A DNA stretch of 64,000 nucleotides from Proluteimonas flavola (GTDB lineage Bacteria > Pseudomonadota > Gammaproteobacteria > Xanthomonadales > Xanthomonadaceae): NCBI RefSeq assembly GCF_021191705.1, contig NZ_JAIWPU010000034.1:19182-83181 (forward strand), read 5' to 3'. A model generated the notes under the pieces. The model was not told the DNA's origin, did not search any database, and saw only the letters and a program-made list of their open reading frames with translations. Position numbers and translations under genes: made by a program. Shown here in pieces: positions 11,952 through 23,859 of the stretch (position 1 is its first letter; each line of letters opens with the position of its first letter).

Positions 11952-11979
11952 AAGCCGCGCCGGAGACCCGGCGCGGCTT
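11952..11979 (-). terminator. Rho-independent terminator after the S9 peptidase
   Basis: A 12-bp stem AAGCCGCGCCGG / CCGGCGCGGCTT with a short loop. On the minus strand it is followed by TTCTTGTTGG, a weak T-rich tail. It lies 25 nt past the stop of the peptidase gene. Confidence 0.8.
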
Positions 11980-12003
11980 CGGGATCATCGATGGCAGCGG
12001 ACC

Positions 12004-14052
12004 TCAGCGCTTGGCGCCCTGCTCCGGCAATGCGTAGTCGATCTCGTACGCCGGCGGCTCGCCGCCCGGGCCCTTGAGGTAATGCGTCATCCACTGCATG
12101 AGGCGCAGCGAATAGTCGTAACGCGAGGCGCCGCGGCTGTTGCCGTGGCCTTCGCCCGGATACAGCACCAGCCGCACCGGCGCCTGGCCCGCGAGTTGCA
12201 GGTAGCGGTACATCATGTAGGACTGCATCACCGGCACGCGCGGATCGGCCTCGCCGTGCAGGATCAGCGTCGGCGTGCGCGACTTCGACGCATGCGTGAT
12301 CGGGCTGGCCTGCCGGTACATCTCCGGGTTTTCCCACGGCCAGGTCTGCATGTGCACCAGGTACTGCTCGCGCGGGATGTCGCCGGTGGTCACCAGGCTG
12401 GCCTGGTCGGAAATGCCGACGAACATCACCGAGGCGGCGAAGCGCTCGCTGTAGTAGGTCGCGCCCCAGGCGCTGGCGTAGCCGCCGTAGGAGCCGCCGG
12501 TGATGCCGACCTTGTCGCGGTCCACCAGACCGGTCTCGACCAGATGGTCGACGCCGTCGACGAGATCGTCGAACTCCTCCATGCCCGGACGCCCGTGGTC
12601 GAGCTTGGAGAACGCGACACCGCGACCGGTGCTGGCACGGTAGTTCGGGAAGAACGACGCGAAGCCCTGCGCCGCGGCGACCTGCGCGGGCTGCGAGTAG
12701 CCGCTCAGCCAGGCATTGCCGAAGTGCGCTTCGGGACCGCCGTGCACGACCAGGATCAGCGGCACGCGCGCATTGCCGCGGCGCTCGAGCGGATGCACCA
12801 GCAGCCCCTCGAGTTCCAGCCCGTCGCGTGCGGTGTAGCGCACCACTTCCTGGCGCGCGAGACGCACGTCCTTCAGCCACGGATTGCTGTCGGTCAGGCG
12901 ACGCGCCTCGCTGGCGCCGGCGGGAAGATGGAACACTTCGGACGGATGCGTGGGATCGCTGCCGACCAGCGCGACGTCGCCGCGCGGCGACACGCTCAGG
13001 CCCATGTGCACCGGGCCGCCCGCGGGCAGCAGCGTGCGCTGGCCGCTGCCGTCGGCCCGGATCTCGGCGAGTCGGCTCTGCACGCCTTCCTGGCTCAGGA
13101 ACACCAGCGTGTCGGCATCGCGCCAAGCGACGTTCCAGACATGGCCCTCGAGGCCGGGCAGCAGGTCGCGCTGTACGCCGCCATCGCGGCCGACGATGGT
13201 CAGACGGCCCTCGCGCGGGTCGTTCCTGTCCGCCGCCGAAATGATGGCCAGATGCGCGCCATCCGCACTCCAGGCCATGTCGCCGAGCTTGCCGGGATTG
13301 TCGACGCGGCCCAGTTCACGGCCCTCGACCGAATAGATGCGGACGCGCGCATCGACCATGGTGTCGTCGGTCAACTGGCGCGGCGCGACGATGACCGCGA
13401 CACGGTCGCCGGCCGGGCTCCAGCGCACTGCCTGCACGCTGCCTTCGATCTCCACGCGACGCGGCGCGGCGTCGCTGTCGAGTTCGGCGATCCACAACTC
13501 GACCGGGCGCCAGTCCTCCTCGTGGACCTTCTGCGAAAAGCCCTTGTCGCGCAGCGCCTTGCGCGCGTCGCTCTCGCGCTGCGCCGACAGCAGTGCGGCG
13601 CGGCGGCCGTCCGGCGAGAGATCGTAGCTGGAGATGTCCCCGGCGAGTGCGGCCACGCGGGTCGATTCGCCGCCGCGCAGCGGAATCGTGTACAGGCCGC
13701 GGGTCTCGTCGCCTTCCCGCCTGGACAGATAGGCCACGCGCTGGCCATCGGGCAGCCAGCGCGGCGAGGCCACGTCGACCTTGCCGGTGATGAAGCCACG
13801 GCTGTTGCCGGTGCGGTCCACGACGTGCAGTTCGGTCCGCGCCGGACCATCGGGATCGATGCCGAGCGTGCGCGGCACCGACAGGATGTACGCGACCTCC
13901 TGACCGTCCGGGCTGATCTGCGCCTGGGTGACGGCACGCGTCTGCGCGACCTGTTCGAGCGTCATCCCGCCCGTGTTCGTGGCCGCACCCGCGAGCGGCG
14001 CGCCGGTTGCCAGCACGAGCGCGCAGGCGAGTGTCCGGATCCATGTGTGCAT
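12004..14052 (-). CDS. Secreted S9-family prolyl oligopeptidase-type serine peptidase
   Basis: A 682-residue protein. The N-terminal signal peptide (hydrophobic residues 6-23, cleavage near GAA-T) sends it to the periplasm. Residues ~30-410 form a beta-propeller of WD40-like/TolB-like blades (repeated SPDG, SADG). The C-terminal alpha/beta-hydrolase has the nucleophile in GGSYGG (Ser ~521), the Asp in GEADPRV and the His in GEGHGN. Such acylaminoacyl/dipeptidyl-peptidase-like enzymes clip short peptides and are abundant in Xanthomonadaceae, where they support growth on protein. It stands alone, with its own terminator. Confidence 0.9.
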   Translation of the reverse strand: MHTWIRTLACALVLATGAPLAGAATNTGGMTLEQVAQTRAVTQAQISPDGQEVAYILSVPRTLGIDPDGPARTELHVVDRTGNSRGFITGKVDVASPRWLPDGQRVAYLSRREGDETRGLYTIPLRGGESTRVAALAGDISSYDLSPDGRRAALLSAQRESDARKALRDKGFSQKVHEEDWRPVELWIAELDSDAAPRRVEIEGSVQAVRWSPAGDRVAVIVAPRQLTDDTMVDARVRIYSVEGRELGRVDNPGKLGDMAWSADGAHLAIISAADRNDPREGRLTIVGRDGGVQRDLLPGLEGHVWNVAWRDADTLVFLSQEGVQSRLAEIRADGSGQRTLLPAGGPVHMGLSVSPRGDVALVGSDPTHPSEVFHLPAGASEARRLTDSNPWLKDVRLARQEVVRYTARDGLELEGLLVHPLERRGNARVPLILVVHGGPEAHFGNAWLSGYSQPAQVAAAQGFASFFPNYRASTGRGVAFSKLDHGRPGMEEFDDLVDGVDHLVETGLVDRDKVGITGGSYGGYASAWGATYYSERFAASVMFVGISDQASLVTTGDIPREQYLVHMQTWPWENPEMYRQASPITHASKSRTPTLILHGEADPRVPVMQSYMMYRYLQLAGQAPVRLVLYPGEGHGNSRGASRYDYSLRLMQWMTHYLKGPGGEPPAYEIDYALPEQGAKR

Positions 14053-14195
14053 TCGGTGTTCCCCGTGAACGGTTGCAGTCGACCGGCGACTTTGCAGGGG
14101 AATGGTCAGGGGTGCAATGTCGCGGGCGCGCTGATGGCGTCCGACAGCCCGCCTACCTTTCGACTTACGACATCGCCGAGAACAGAGCTGAAATC

Positions 14196-14305
14196 AAAAT
14201 GGGCCCCAGCGTTCGCTGGGGCGACGATCTGGCAGCGATCGCCTTTTGCTCGTCGTCCCAGCGGTTTTCAACAGACGAACGTCTGGTCAAGCTGGGACCC
14301 ATTTT
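14196..14305. repeat. Imperfect inverted-repeat intergenic element (REP-pair type)
   Basis: AAAATGGGCCCCAGC at 14196-14210 is mirrored by GCTGGGACCCATTTT at 14291-14305, with smaller hairpins inside (CCCCAGC...GCTGGGG). Similar pairs recur at 52690-52802 and 61688-61795. It fills most of the 314-nt gap 14053-14366, in which no gene is seen. Confidence 0.75.
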
Positions 14306-14366
14306 CGCGATGAATCAGGTTCCAGCGAACATCACAGACACGGTAAAACCCACGATCTCGGTGCAG

Positions 14367-15167
14367 CTAACGCCGCGCCGTCACCGTCCGATGCCGCACC
14401 ATCCGCACCGCGGTCCGCGGGAATACCTCGGGCAACAGCGACCGCACCGAAATCGGCACGCGTGTCGCCAGCGCTTCGGCATCGAGCGTCGGCAGTGCGC
14501 CACGCCAGGCGAACGCGACGCGGTTGCTCATCTTCGGCTCGTCGACGACCAGCACATGATCGGCGCCGAACGCCGCGCGAAGCTTCTCGACGTGCGTTTC
14601 GGGATCGCGGACGTAGAGATTGCAGGCCATGACACCTGAGGCGGTCAGCGCATCGCGGCAGGCGTCGTAGAACGCCTGCGTCGACAGTTCCGCGGGAATG
14701 CCGTGTTCGTCGTAGCCGTCGACCAGCAGCATGTCGAAATGGCCGTGGCGCTTGGCGACGAAGCGCACCCCATCATCGACGACGACCGACAGCCGCGCAT
14801 CGTCGTCGGGAATGCCGAACGCCCCACGCAAGGCGACGACGTGCGGATTGTTCTCCACCACCTCGATGCGCGTGCCCGGCAAGTGCCGGTACGCGAACTT
14901 CGCCTGCGAACCGCCGCCGAGGCCCACCATGCCCAGCACCGCCGGCGCCGGCTGCCACAGCAGCGCGGCGAACATGGTGCGGGTGTAGTCGATCAGCAGC
15001 CGGTCCGGATCGTTGCCGACCATGCGGCTCTGCGTCTGCCGGCGCACGAACTGCAAGGACACGAAGCCGTCGTGCTCGCGCACGTAGGGCTTGCGAGGTG
15101 CGGACGCACCGCCGCGCAGCCGGTCGATCCAGCGGCCCAGCAGTCCGCGTCCGTCCGTGCCCGTCAT
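14367..15167 (-). CDS. Spermidine-synthase-like Rossmann methyltransferase-fold protein
   Basis: A 266-residue cytoplasmic protein of the polyamine synthase/methyltransferase fold. GLGGGSQAKF (82-91) is the nucleotide-binding loop, EVVE (102-105) the acidic strand end, and DDGVRF and VDGYDEHGIP the region around the active site. Spermidine synthases usually have a Y(D/H)E-type gatekeeper and about 280-300 residues. This short form is a spermidine-synthase-like paralogue and its aminopropyl transfer activity is uncertain. It starts 5 nt after the 5'-nucleotidase stop, so the two form an operon. Confidence 0.8.
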   Translation of the reverse strand: MTGTDGRGLLGRWIDRLRGGASAPRKPYVREHDGFVSLQFVRRQTQSRMVGNDPDRLLIDYTRTMFAALLWQPAPAVLGMVGLGGGSQAKFAYRHLPGTRIEVVENNPHVVALRGAFGIPDDDARLSVVVDDGVRFVAKRHGHFDMLLVDGYDEHGIPAELSTQAFYDACRDALTASGVMACNLYVRDPETHVEKLRAAFGADHVLVVDEPKMSNRVAFAWRGALPTLDAEALATRVPISVRSLLPEVFPRTAVRMVRHRTVTARR

Positions 15168-15172
15168 CGTGC

Positions 15173-16078
15173 TCAGCGGTTCGACCAGCCGTGCGGCACG
15201 TGGCCGGCGGCGACGTGCGGGCGCGCGGAATCGATGTTGTGCTGGGAATCGTCGAAGAAGATGTCGGCCCCGAACGCATCGAGGAACGGCCCCTTCGGCC
15301 GCCCGCCGAGGAACAGCGCCTCGTCCAGGCGCACGCCCCAGGCGCGCAGCGTGCGGATCACGCGCTCGTGGGCCGGCGCCGAGCGCGCGGTGACCAGCGC
15401 GGTGCGGATCGGCGCGTCCTTGCCCGGCGGATACGCGGCCTGCAGGTCGTGCAGCGCGGCGAGGAAGCCCCGGAACGGGCCGCCGGTCATTTCCTCACGC
15501 GCGCGCTCGCGCTCGTGCTTGTGGAATGCGTCGAGGCCGCCCTCCTGCGACAGGCGTTCGCCTTCGTCGCCGAAGATCACCGCGTCGCCGTCGAACGCGA
15601 TCCGCAACTGGTCGTTGCGATGCGCCGGTGCGCGCGCCGGGATGATCGTCGCCGCGGCGATGCCGTTCTCCAGTGCGCGACGCACCGAGTCGGGATTGGC
15701 GGACAGGAACAGCTGGGTACCGAAGGGCTTGATGTAGGGCCAGGTCGGCTCGCCGGAGGTGAAGGTCGCGCGGGTGATGCCCAGATTGTGGTGCTGGATC
15801 GAGTTGAAGATCCGCAGCCCGCTGTCGGCCGAATTGCGCGACAGCAGGATGACCTCGACGTGCGGCGCGTCGGGGGGCGCGTCGATGTTCAGGGCCAGCA
15901 GCTTGCGCACCAGCGGAAACGCGATGCCCGGCTCGAGGACGTCGTCCTCGTGGGCGCGCTGGTGCTCGGCGTAGGCCTCGATGCCTTGCGCCTCGAATAC
16001 CGCATGGCTGTCCTCGAGATCGAACAGGGCGCGCGTGGTGATCGCGACGGTGAGCGTGGGCACGGACAGATCGGGCAT
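15173..16078 (-). CDS. 5'-nucleotidase (cytosolic type, PF06189)
   Basis: A 301-residue protein with family hallmarks: LTVAITTRALFDLEDSH at the N-terminus, ILLSRNSADSGLRIFNSIQHH, IAFDGDAVIFGDEGE (HAD-like aspartates) and FFDDSQHNIDSA. The family dephosphorylates nucleoside 5'-monophosphates in the cytoplasm. The start ATG at 16078 matches family starts. The following spermidine-synthase-like gene begins 5 nt downstream. Confidence 0.88.
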   Translation of the reverse strand: MPDLSVPTLTVAITTRALFDLEDSHAVFEAQGIEAYAEHQRAHEDDVLEPGIAFPLVRKLLALNIDAPPDAPHVEVILLSRNSADSGLRIFNSIQHHNLGITRATFTSGEPTWPYIKPFGTQLFLSANPDSVRRALENGIAAATIIPARAPAHRNDQLRIAFDGDAVIFGDEGERLSQEGGLDAFHKHERERAREEMTGGPFRGFLAALHDLQAAYPPGKDAPIRTALVTARSAPAHERVIRTLRAWGVRLDEALFLGGRPKGPFLDAFGADIFFDDSQHNIDSARPHVAAGHVPHGWSNR

Positions 16079-16242
16079 GGCGGATCACAGGACGATGGGG
16101 ATGGCGGTGTCCGGAACCGCATCGACGCTGAAGCGCCGGGATGCGACGGAGCGGGACCTGCGGAAATTATGCGCGATCCCGGCACACGGGCCCCTGACCA
16201 GCGGCACCGGGCGGCACCCGCACATTGCCGGGCTGGCGTCGC

Positions 16243-17013
16243 TCAGACCACGAACTGCTCGGCGAGGATCCGCTCCTCGAGATTGTGCTCGGGATCGAAC
16301 AGCAGGGTCACGGTCCGGTCCTGCGATTCGCGGATCGTCACCTCGACCACATCCCGGACTTCATGCGAATCGGCGGTCACGCTGACCGGGCGCTTGTAGG
16401 GGTCGAGCACGCGGAAGCGCACCTCGGTTTCGGCGCGCAGGATCGCGCCGCGCCAGCGTCGCGGGCGGAACGGTGCGATCGGGGTCAGCGCGATCACGCC
16501 CGAGCCCAGCGGCAGGATCGGACCGTGGGCGGAGCAGTTGTAGGCGGTACTGCCGGCCGCAGTCGAGACGATGACGCCGTCGCCGACCAGTTCTTCGAGC
16601 CGGGTGATGCCGTTGAGATCGATGCGCAGATGCCCGGCCTGTCGGGTCTGGCGCAACAGCGAGACCTCGTTGTATGCGAGCGAGCCGATGCTCGCACCGG
16701 ATTCGGTCTGCGCGACCATCTCCAGCGGCCGCAGGATCGCCGGTTCCGCACCGGCAATGCGTTCGCGCAGCCCATCCTCCTGGTGCTGGTTCATCAGGAA
16801 ACCGACCGACCCCAGCTTCATGCCGTACACCGGCAGGCCCAGATGCCCGTGCCGGTGCAGCGTCTGCAGCATGAATCCGTCGCCGCCCAGCGGCACCAGC
16901 ACGTCCGCCGTTTCAGGCGGGTGCTGGCCATACCGCTCGAGCAGCCGTTGCAGCGCGGCCTGCGCGTCGTCGGTCTGGCTGGCGAGGAAGGCGGGGCGTT
17001 GGCTCTGTTGCAT
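16243..17013 (-). CDS. nadK: NAD kinase
   Basis: A 256-residue ATP-dependent NAD kinase producing NADP. GGDG (43-46) is the conserved phosphate-binding motif, followed by [18 protein letters not shown], the [19 protein letters not shown] signature and SVTADS. ATG 17013 gives an N-terminus (RPAFLAS) that aligns with the xanthomonad enzymes; an in-frame ATG at 17124 would add 37 arginine-rich residues and is rejected. No clear Shine-Dalgarno is seen. Monocistronic on the minus strand. Confidence 0.9.
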   Translation of the reverse strand: MQQSQRPAFLASQTDDAQAALQRLLERYGQHPPETADVLVPLGGDGFMLQTLHRHGHLGLPVYGMKLGSVGFLMNQHQEDGLRERIAGAEPAILRPLEMVAQTESGASIGSLAYNEVSLLRQTRQAGHLRIDLNGITRLEELVGDGVIVSTAAGSTAYNCSAHGPILPLGSGVIALTPIAPFRPRRWRGAILRAETEVRFRVLDPYKRPVSVTADSHEVRDVVEVTIRESQDRTVTLLFDPEHNLEERILAEQFVV

Positions 17014-17225
17014 CTGCGATGTCCGCGGGGATCGTCGGCAGCTTAACCGCAGCACGGAGCGACCGCATGGCGTGCGAGGCCTGAAGCCGTCGCATCGGCC
17101 ACGGAAGACAGTGAAGATCGGCATCGCGCGACCGGCCGCGGGGAGATGCCGTGCCCAGGATACGTCGCCCCTGCCCGCTCTCCCCCTTTGCGGGAAAGAG
17201 AGAGAGGGAGCCGGGCGCGCCGCCC

Positions 17226-20200
17226 TCAGCTGCGCTGCACCAGTTGCGAGACGCGCTGCACCGCGACCGAGGCGGTCGGATAGTCCAGCGACTTCTGCGC
17301 GGCGAGTTCGCCGAGCATCGCCAGCGTGAAGCGCAAAGTGGAATCATCGCGCTCCAGCCATGCCTGCACCTTCGCTTCCGGCGTCGCGCCCGGCATCGAC
17401 AGCACCTGCGAGACGAGCGCGCGGTGCTGCTGGCCGAGCTCCTCGCGCAGCACGCCGCGCGCGACCGCATGCCAGCGGCCGTCGACTTCCAGCGCGTCGA
17501 TCTGCGCGGTGAGCCACGGCAGGTTCAGGGCTTCGCCGAGACGGAAGTGCAGACGCGCCACGTCGACCGGCTTCTCCTTGCGCTCGCTGGCGACCTCGAT
17601 GATGTCCCAGGCCGCTTCCAGATACGGCAGCGCGGCCAGCTCGATCGCAAGCGACTCCGGCACGCCCTTGCCGATCCATGCCTGCAGGCTGGCATCGTGT
17701 TCGGCGCGCTGGCCGTCGGCGATGATCTTGCTGCCATCGCGGATCGTGTGGAAGCCGTCGTGGTAGCGCTCGACCGCGGTGGTGATGTCCGGAAGCGCAC
17801 CCGGACGCGCCAGCAGCCAGCGCGTGAACGCACGCTGCAGGTTCCAGATCACCTGCAGTGCGTCGACCTGTACCGATTCCGGCACCTGGCCGTCGAGCGC
17901 ATCGATCTGGCCCCACAGCGCCCGCGCCTCGATGGTCTCGCGGGTGATCGTGAACGCCTTGGCGACCTCGCCCGGGCCGCGGCCGCTGTCTTCCTGCATG
18001 CGCAGCAGGAAGGTCGCGCCCATGCGGTTGATCATCGTATTGGTCACTGCCGTCGCGATGATCTCGCGCTTGAGGCGGTGGCCTTCCATCAGTTCGGCGT
18101 ACTTCTTCTGCAACGGCCTGGGGAAATAGCGCTGCAGCTCGCGCGAGAGGTAGGGATCTTCCGGAATGTCGGAGTCGAGCATCTGGTCGAACGCGACCAG
18201 CTTCGAGTACGACAGCAGCACCGACAGTTCCGGACGCGTCAGGCCCAGGCCCCTGGTCTTGCGCTCGGAGATCTCGGCATCCGACGGCAGGAACTCGATC
18301 TGGCGGTCGAGCAGCCCCTGCGCCTCCAGCGTGCGGATGAAATGCTGCTTCGAGCCCAGGCGCGACACGCTCATGCGTTCCATCAGGCTCAGCGCCTGAT
18401 TCTGGCGGTAGTTGTCCCACAGCACCAGGCCGGCGACCTCGTCGGTCATCGACGCCAGCAGCTTGTTGCGCGCGGGCAGCTTCATCCTGCCGTCCTGCAC
18501 CAGCGCATTGAGCAGGATCTTGATGTTGACCTCGTGGTCGGACGTGTCCACGCCGGCCGAGTTGTCGATGAAGTCGGTATTGAGCAGCACGCCGTGCAGC
18601 GCGGCCTCGATGCGGCCGAGCTGAGTCAGGCCCAGGTTGCCGCCCTCGCCCACCACCTTGCAGCGCAGGTCGCGGCCGTCGACGCGCAACGGATTGTTGG
18701 CGCGGTCGCCGACGTCGGCATGCGTCTCGCTGGAGGCCTTCACGTAGGTGCCGATGCCGCCGTTCCACAGCAGATCGACAGGCGCGCGCAGGATCGCCGA
18801 CATCAGCTCGTTCGGGCTGAGCGACGTCGCATCGCCTTCGATGCCCAGCGCTTCGCGCGCCTCGACCGAAAGCGGAATCGACTTCGCGCTGCGCGGCCAC
18901 ACGCCGCCGCCCCTGGCGATCAGGCGCTTGTCGTAGTCCTCCCAGCTCGAACGCGGAATCGCGAACATGCGCTGGCGCTCGGCGAACGAACGCGCGGCAT
19001 CCGGATCCGGGTCGATGAAGATGTGGCGGTGGTCGAAGGCGGCGATCAGGCGGATGTGTTCCGACAGCAGCATGCCGTTGCCGAACACGTCGCCGGACAT
19101 GTCGCCGACGCCGACCGCGGTGAAATCCTGCGTCTGCGAGTTGCGGCCCATCGCGCGGAAGTGGCGCTTGACCGATTCCCAGGCGCCGCGCGCGGTGATG
19201 CCCATGCCCTTGTGGTCGTAGCCGACCGAGCCGCCGGACGCGAACGCATCGTCGAGCCAGAACCCGTGCTCGCGGGCGATGCCGTTGGCGATGTCGGAGA
19301 ACGTCGCGGTGCCCTTGTCGGCGGCGACGACGAGATAGGGATCGTTGTCGTCGTGACGCACGACATCCGCCGGCGGCACGATCCCGCCTTCGACGATGTT
19401 GTCGGTGATCTGCAGCAGGCCGTTGATGAAGAGCGTGTAGCAGGCGACGCCTTCGGCGAACTGGGCATCGCGGCTTTCGGCCGGCGTGCTGCCGCCCACC
19501 GGCGGCCGCTTGACGATGAAGCCGCCCTTCGAGCCGACCGGCACGATGACCGTGTTCTTGACCATCTGCGCCTTGACCAGACCCAGCACCTCGGTGCGGA
19601 AATCCTCGCGCCGGTCCGACCAGCGCAGGCCGCCACGCGCAACGGGGCCGAAGCGCAGGTGGATGCCTTCCACGCGCGGGCCGTAGACGAAGATCTCGCG
19701 GTACGGGCGCGGCTTGGGCAGTTCGGGCACGCGCGCCGAGTCGAACTTGAAGCTGATCGTGTCGAGCAGGCCGCCGTCGCGGTGCTTCTGGTAGTAGCTG
19801 GTGCGCAGCGTCGCGTCGACGACGGCGAGATAGCTGCGCAGGATGCGGTCCTCGTCCAGGCTCGATACACGGTCGAGCAGGCCCTTGAGCGCGGCGCGTG
19901 CGGCCTCGTACTGCGTGGCGCGGTCGCTGCCGCGGGCATCGAGCAGCGGCTGCAGGGCCGCCAGCGTCGCTTCGTCGTGGCCGGTCAGCGCCTGCAGCTG
20001 GGCGGCGAAGGCCTCGCGGCCGGCGTCGATCTGTGCGCGGCTCTCGCTGCCGGTCGCCGGATCGAAGCGCGCTTCGAACACCTCGACCAGCAGGCGCGCG
20101 AGCAGCGGATAGCGGGCCAGCGTGTCTTCGACGTAGGCCTGCGAGAACGGCACGCCGACCTGCAGCAGGTATTTGCAGTAGCCGCGCAGCATCGCGATCT

Positions 20201-22280
20201 GGCGCCAGTCGAGATCGGCGCCAAGCACGAGACGATTGAAGCCGTCGTTCTCGGCGTCGCCGCGCCAGACGCGGTCGAACGCCTCGGTGAACGCCTGCGC
20301 GCGGGCCTCGACGTCGATCGCACCGGCGGTCGCCTCGACGTAGAAGTCCTGCAGGAACAGCGTGGTGCCGTCGACCTCGATGCGGTTGGGATGCTCGGCG
20401 ATCACCCGCAGGCCGAGGTTCTCCATCACCGGCAGCACGTCCGACAGCGGGATGTGCGCATCGCGGCGGTAGAGCTTGAAATGCAGTACCGATTCGCCGC
20501 TGGTCGGCAGCGGCTGGGTGTAGAAGCTCAGCTGCAGCGCGTCGGATGCCGCCGCGGCGGCCAGCTTCTCGACGTCGGTGGCGGCCGCAGCCGGCGACGC
20601 GAATTCGATGTAGGCAGGCGACAGGGCGCGGCCGAAGCGGCCCGACAGGCGCAGGCCGTCGGCCTCGCCATGGCGGCGCACGAGTTCGTCGCGCAGGTTG
20701 TCCTGCCAGTTGCGCACGATCGCCTGCAGCGCCTGCTCCAGCGCGGCCTGGTCGATGTCGGCGGCGACGCCCGCGCGCGGACGCACGATCAGATGCAGCT
20801 GCGCCAGCGGCGATTCGCCGAGCACGACGCTCGCATCGACGTGGTCGGCCTGCATCATCTCGCGCAGCAGCTGTTCGAGGCGGCGACGCACGTCGGTGTT
20901 GAAGCGGTCGCGCGGGATGTAGACCAGCACCGAATAGAAGCGGCCGTAACGGTCCTTGCGCAGGAAAAGGCGGCTGCGCACGCGCTCCTGCAGGCCGAGG
21001 ATGCCGGTGCCGAGGCGGAACAGTTCGTCGGGCGTGGACTGGAACAACTCGTCGCGCGGCAGCGTCTCGAGCAGATGCTTGAGCGCCTTGCCGCTGTGGC
21101 CGGTCGGCTCGAGGCCGGACTCGCGCATCACATGCTCGAAGCGCTCGCGCACCAGCGGGATGTCCCAGGGACGGCGCGTGTACGCGCTCGACGTGTACAG
21201 GCCCAGGAAGCGCTGCTCGCTGACGACATTGCCGGCGTCGTCGTAGCCGAGGATGCCGATGTAATCCATGTAGCCGGGACGGTGCACGGTCGAACGCGCA
21301 CTGGTCTTGGTCAGGATCAGCGCATCGATCAGGCCTTCGCGGCGCAGGGCATCGGCGCCGAGTTCGCTGATCGGACGCGACTTCACCGCGCCGGGCGTGC
21401 GCAGCAGTCCCATGCCGCTGCCGGGCACGGCCTCCAGCCGCGCGTCGTCGCCCTTGCGGCGGACCTTATAGGCGCGATAGCCGAAGAACGTGAAGTGGTC
21501 GCTCGCGGCCCAGCGCAGGAATTGCTGCGCTTCCTCGCGGCTGGACTCGGAGACCGGAATCTTCCGCGAATCCAGGTCGGTCGCCATCTGCAGCATCTTC
21601 TCGCGCATCGCCGGCCAGTCGGCGACGATGACCCGCACGTCGTCGAGCACGCCGCGCACCAGTGCTTCGATGCGCGCGTTCTCTTCCGGCGTCTGCCGGT
21701 CGATCTCCAGATGCATCACCGATTCGGCGTCGCCCTCGCCCACGCCCGTCAGGCGGCCGGCGCGGTCGCGCGCGATCGACAGCACCGGGTGGCCCAGCAC
21801 GTGCACGCCGATGCCCTGCTCGGCCAGCGCCATCGTCACCGAATCGACCAGGAACGGCATGTCGTCGTTGACGACCTGCAGCACCGTATGCGGCGACTCC
21901 CAGCCGTGGGTCTTCATCACCGGATTGAACAAGCGCACGTTCGCCGTGCCCGGCCTGCGCTTGCCGGCGAAGTCGAACAGATCGGCGGCGAGCGCGGCCC
22001 AGCCGTCGGCGCTGTGCAGCGGGAGTTCGTCTTCGGTCATGCGCCGGTAGAACGCCTGCGCGAAGGCGCTGGCATCCGCATGCGCGGCCTTGCCGGCGCG
22101 GCGGCGCACGGCGTCGAAGATCGGGGCGAGCAGTCCACTGCCGGCGCGGCGCGGCGGTGCGGGCAGCACGCTGGCGGCCGTTCTTTTCGCAGGCGTGTTC
22201 CCCGCGGGCGCGGCGGACTTGCCGGATTTCGCAGGCGCGGCGGCCGCAGCGGTTTTACCTGTCTTGCGGGATGAGGTCAT
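17226..22280 (-). CDS. gdhB: Large NAD-specific glutamate dehydrogenase (GDH-180 type)
   Basis: A 1684-residue cytoplasmic enzyme converting glutamate to 2-oxoglutarate and ammonia with NAD+. The length is typical of the bacterial GDH-180 class. The central catalytic part contains [30 protein letters not shown] and [17 protein letters not shown], flanked by the long N-terminal ACT-like region and C-terminal helical region of the class. Unusually, residues 1-47 form a Lys/Ala/Pro-rich, probably disordered tail. It is probably allosterically controlled, as other GDH-180 enzymes are. The 100 nt before NAD kinase hold only weak repeats. Confidence 0.92.
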   Translation of the reverse strand: MTSSRKTGKTAAAAAPAKSGKSAAPAGNTPAKRTAASVLPAPPRRAGSGLLAPIFDAVRRRAGKAAHADASAFAQAFYRRMTEDELPLHSADGWAALAADLFDFAGKRRPGTANVRLFNPVMKTHGWESPHTVLQVVNDDMPFLVDSVTMALAEQGIGVHVLGHPVLSIARDRAGRLTGVGEGDAESVMHLEIDRQTPEENARIEALVRGVLDDVRVIVADWPAMREKMLQMATDLDSRKIPVSESSREEAQQFLRWAASDHFTFFGYRAYKVRRKGDDARLEAVPGSGMGLLRTPGAVKSRPISELGADALRREGLIDALILTKTSARSTVHRPGYMDYIGILGYDDAGNVVSEQRFLGLYTSSAYTRRPWDIPLVRERFEHVMRESGLEPTGHSGKALKHLLETLPRDELFQSTPDELFRLGTGILGLQERVRSRLFLRKDRYGRFYSVLVYIPRDRFNTDVRRRLEQLLREMMQADHVDASVVLGESPLAQLHLIVRPRAGVAADIDQAALEQALQAIVRNWQDNLRDELVRRHGEADGLRLSGRFGRALSPAYIEFASPAAAATDVEKLAAAAASDALQLSFYTQPLPTSGESVLHFKLYRRDAHIPLSDVLPVMENLGLRVIAEHPNRIEVDGTTLFLQDFYVEATAGAIDVEARAQAFTEAFDRVWRGDAENDGFNRLVLGADLDWRQIAMLRGYCKYLLQVGVPFSQAYVEDTLARYPLLARLLVEVFEARFDPATGSESRAQIDAGREAFAAQLQALTGHDEATLAALQPLLDARGSDRATQYEAARAALKGLLDRVSSLDEDRILRSYLAVVDATLRTSYYQKHRDGGLLDTISFKFDSARVPELPKPRPYREIFVYGPRVEGIHLRFGPVARGGLRWSDRREDFRTEVLGLVKAQMVKNTVIVPVGSKGGFIVKRPPVGGSTPAESRDAQFAEGVACYTLFINGLLQITDNIVEGGIVPPADVVRHDDNDPYLVVAADKGTATFSDIANGIAREHGFWLDDAFASGGSVGYDHKGMGITARGAWESVKRHFRAMGRNSQTQDFTAVGVGDMSGDVFGNGMLLSEHIRLIAAFDHRHIFIDPDPDAARSFAERQRMFAIPRSSWEDYDKRLIARGGGVWPRSAKSIPLSVEAREALGIEGDATSLSPNELMSAILRAPVDLLWNGGIGTYVKASSETHADVGDRANNPLRVDGRDLRCKVVGEGGNLGLTQLGRIEAALHGVLLNTDFIDNSAGVDTSDHEVNIKILLNALVQDGRMKLPARNKLLASMTDEVAGLVLWDNYRQNQALSLMERMSVSRLGSKQHFIRTLEAQGLLDRQIEFLPSDAEISERKTRGLGLTRPELSVLLSYSKLVAFDQMLDSDIPEDPYLSRELQRYFPRPLQKKYAELMEGHRLKREIIATAVTNTMINRMGATFLLRMQEDSGRGPGEVAKAFTITRETIEARALWGQIDALDGQVPESVQVDALQVIWNLQRAFTRWLLARPGALPDITTAVERYHDGFHTIRDGSKIIADGQRAEHDASLQAWIGKGVPESLAIELAALPYLEAAWDIIEVASERKEKPVDVARLHFRLGEALNLPWLTAQIDALEVDGRWHAVARGVLREELGQQHRALVSQVLSMPGATPEAKVQAWLERDDSTLRFTLAMLGELAAQKSLDYPTASVAVQRVSQLVQRS

Positions 22281-22305
22281 GACGACAAACGTTCCGATGC
22301 AATGA

Positions 22306-22327
22306 GGCCCGCGTTCTCACGCGGGCC
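22306..22327 (-). terminator. Stem-loop between acyl-CoA dehydrogenase and glutamate dehydrogenase
   Basis: A 9-bp stem GGCCCGCGT / ACGCGGGCC with a 4-nt loop. No T tract follows, so its role as terminator is doubtful. Confidence 0.35.
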
Positions 22328-22457
22328 GACGGGAAGGAATCTCAGCACGATACGGCCGCATGCGCGACCGGGTCGGGCACCACCGACGCCGCGCAGCCAC
22401 GGGGGCGGCGCAGGCGACGGACACACGCGATGCTGGCGTGGAGAAGCGGCATGCGGA

Positions 22458-23606
<1,149 letters not shown>

Positions 23607-23802
23607 GGCATGCAACTCCTGCTCGAAAACGATCCGGCGATTGTAACGTTCCAGACCGGCAAAACACCCGCAGAACCGGTTCCGCAGTGCAGCATGAATC
23701 GTGCGAAAACACCGGAGCGGAGACCCGTTTTCTGATCATGCAAACCGTGTAGGAATGGCGGCGGATCGCGTGACCGTGGCGTGACGCCGACACGCGCGAA
23801 CC

Positions 23803-23831
23803 TTGACCCGACCGACGCGCGCACCGACAAT
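23803..23831 (+). promoter_or_regulatory. Sigma-70 promoter of the sahR-like/metH operon
   Basis: TTGACC (23803-23808), a 17-nt spacer, then GACAAT (23826-23831). The start point is expected near 23838, giving a leader of roughly 20 nt. The operator palindrome begins inside the -10 box. Confidence 0.7.
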
Positions 23832-23859
23832 ATCTCTATATCGAGATATGGAGATATTG
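23828..23859. promoter_or_regulatory. 32-bp palindromic operator overlapping -10, start point and Shine-Dalgarno
   Basis: The arms CAATATCTC...GAGATATTG continue inward as ATATC/GATAT; 28 of 32 positions match the reverse complement. Such A/T-rich, nested palindromes stand out in this GC-rich DNA and are the usual form of ArsR-family operators. Its position would let the adjacent ArsR-type regulator block polymerase and control itself and metH. Confidence 0.72.

Noticed and set aside
17151..22274. A plus-strand open frame of about 1700 codons opposite the glutamate dehydrogenase gene
   Set aside because: It mirrors the real gene in high-GC DNA, shows low-complexity R/H/Q/A composition and no domain. 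The same holds for long minus-strand frames opposite metH (25591-30822) and the helicase (43611-47960) and for plus-strand frames over 3197-5365 and 12-14 kb.
23607..23615. TTG at 23615 as start of the acyl-CoA dehydrogenase
   Set aside because: The only Shine-Dalgarno (AGGAG) would touch the start codon; GTG 23606 has it at proper distance.
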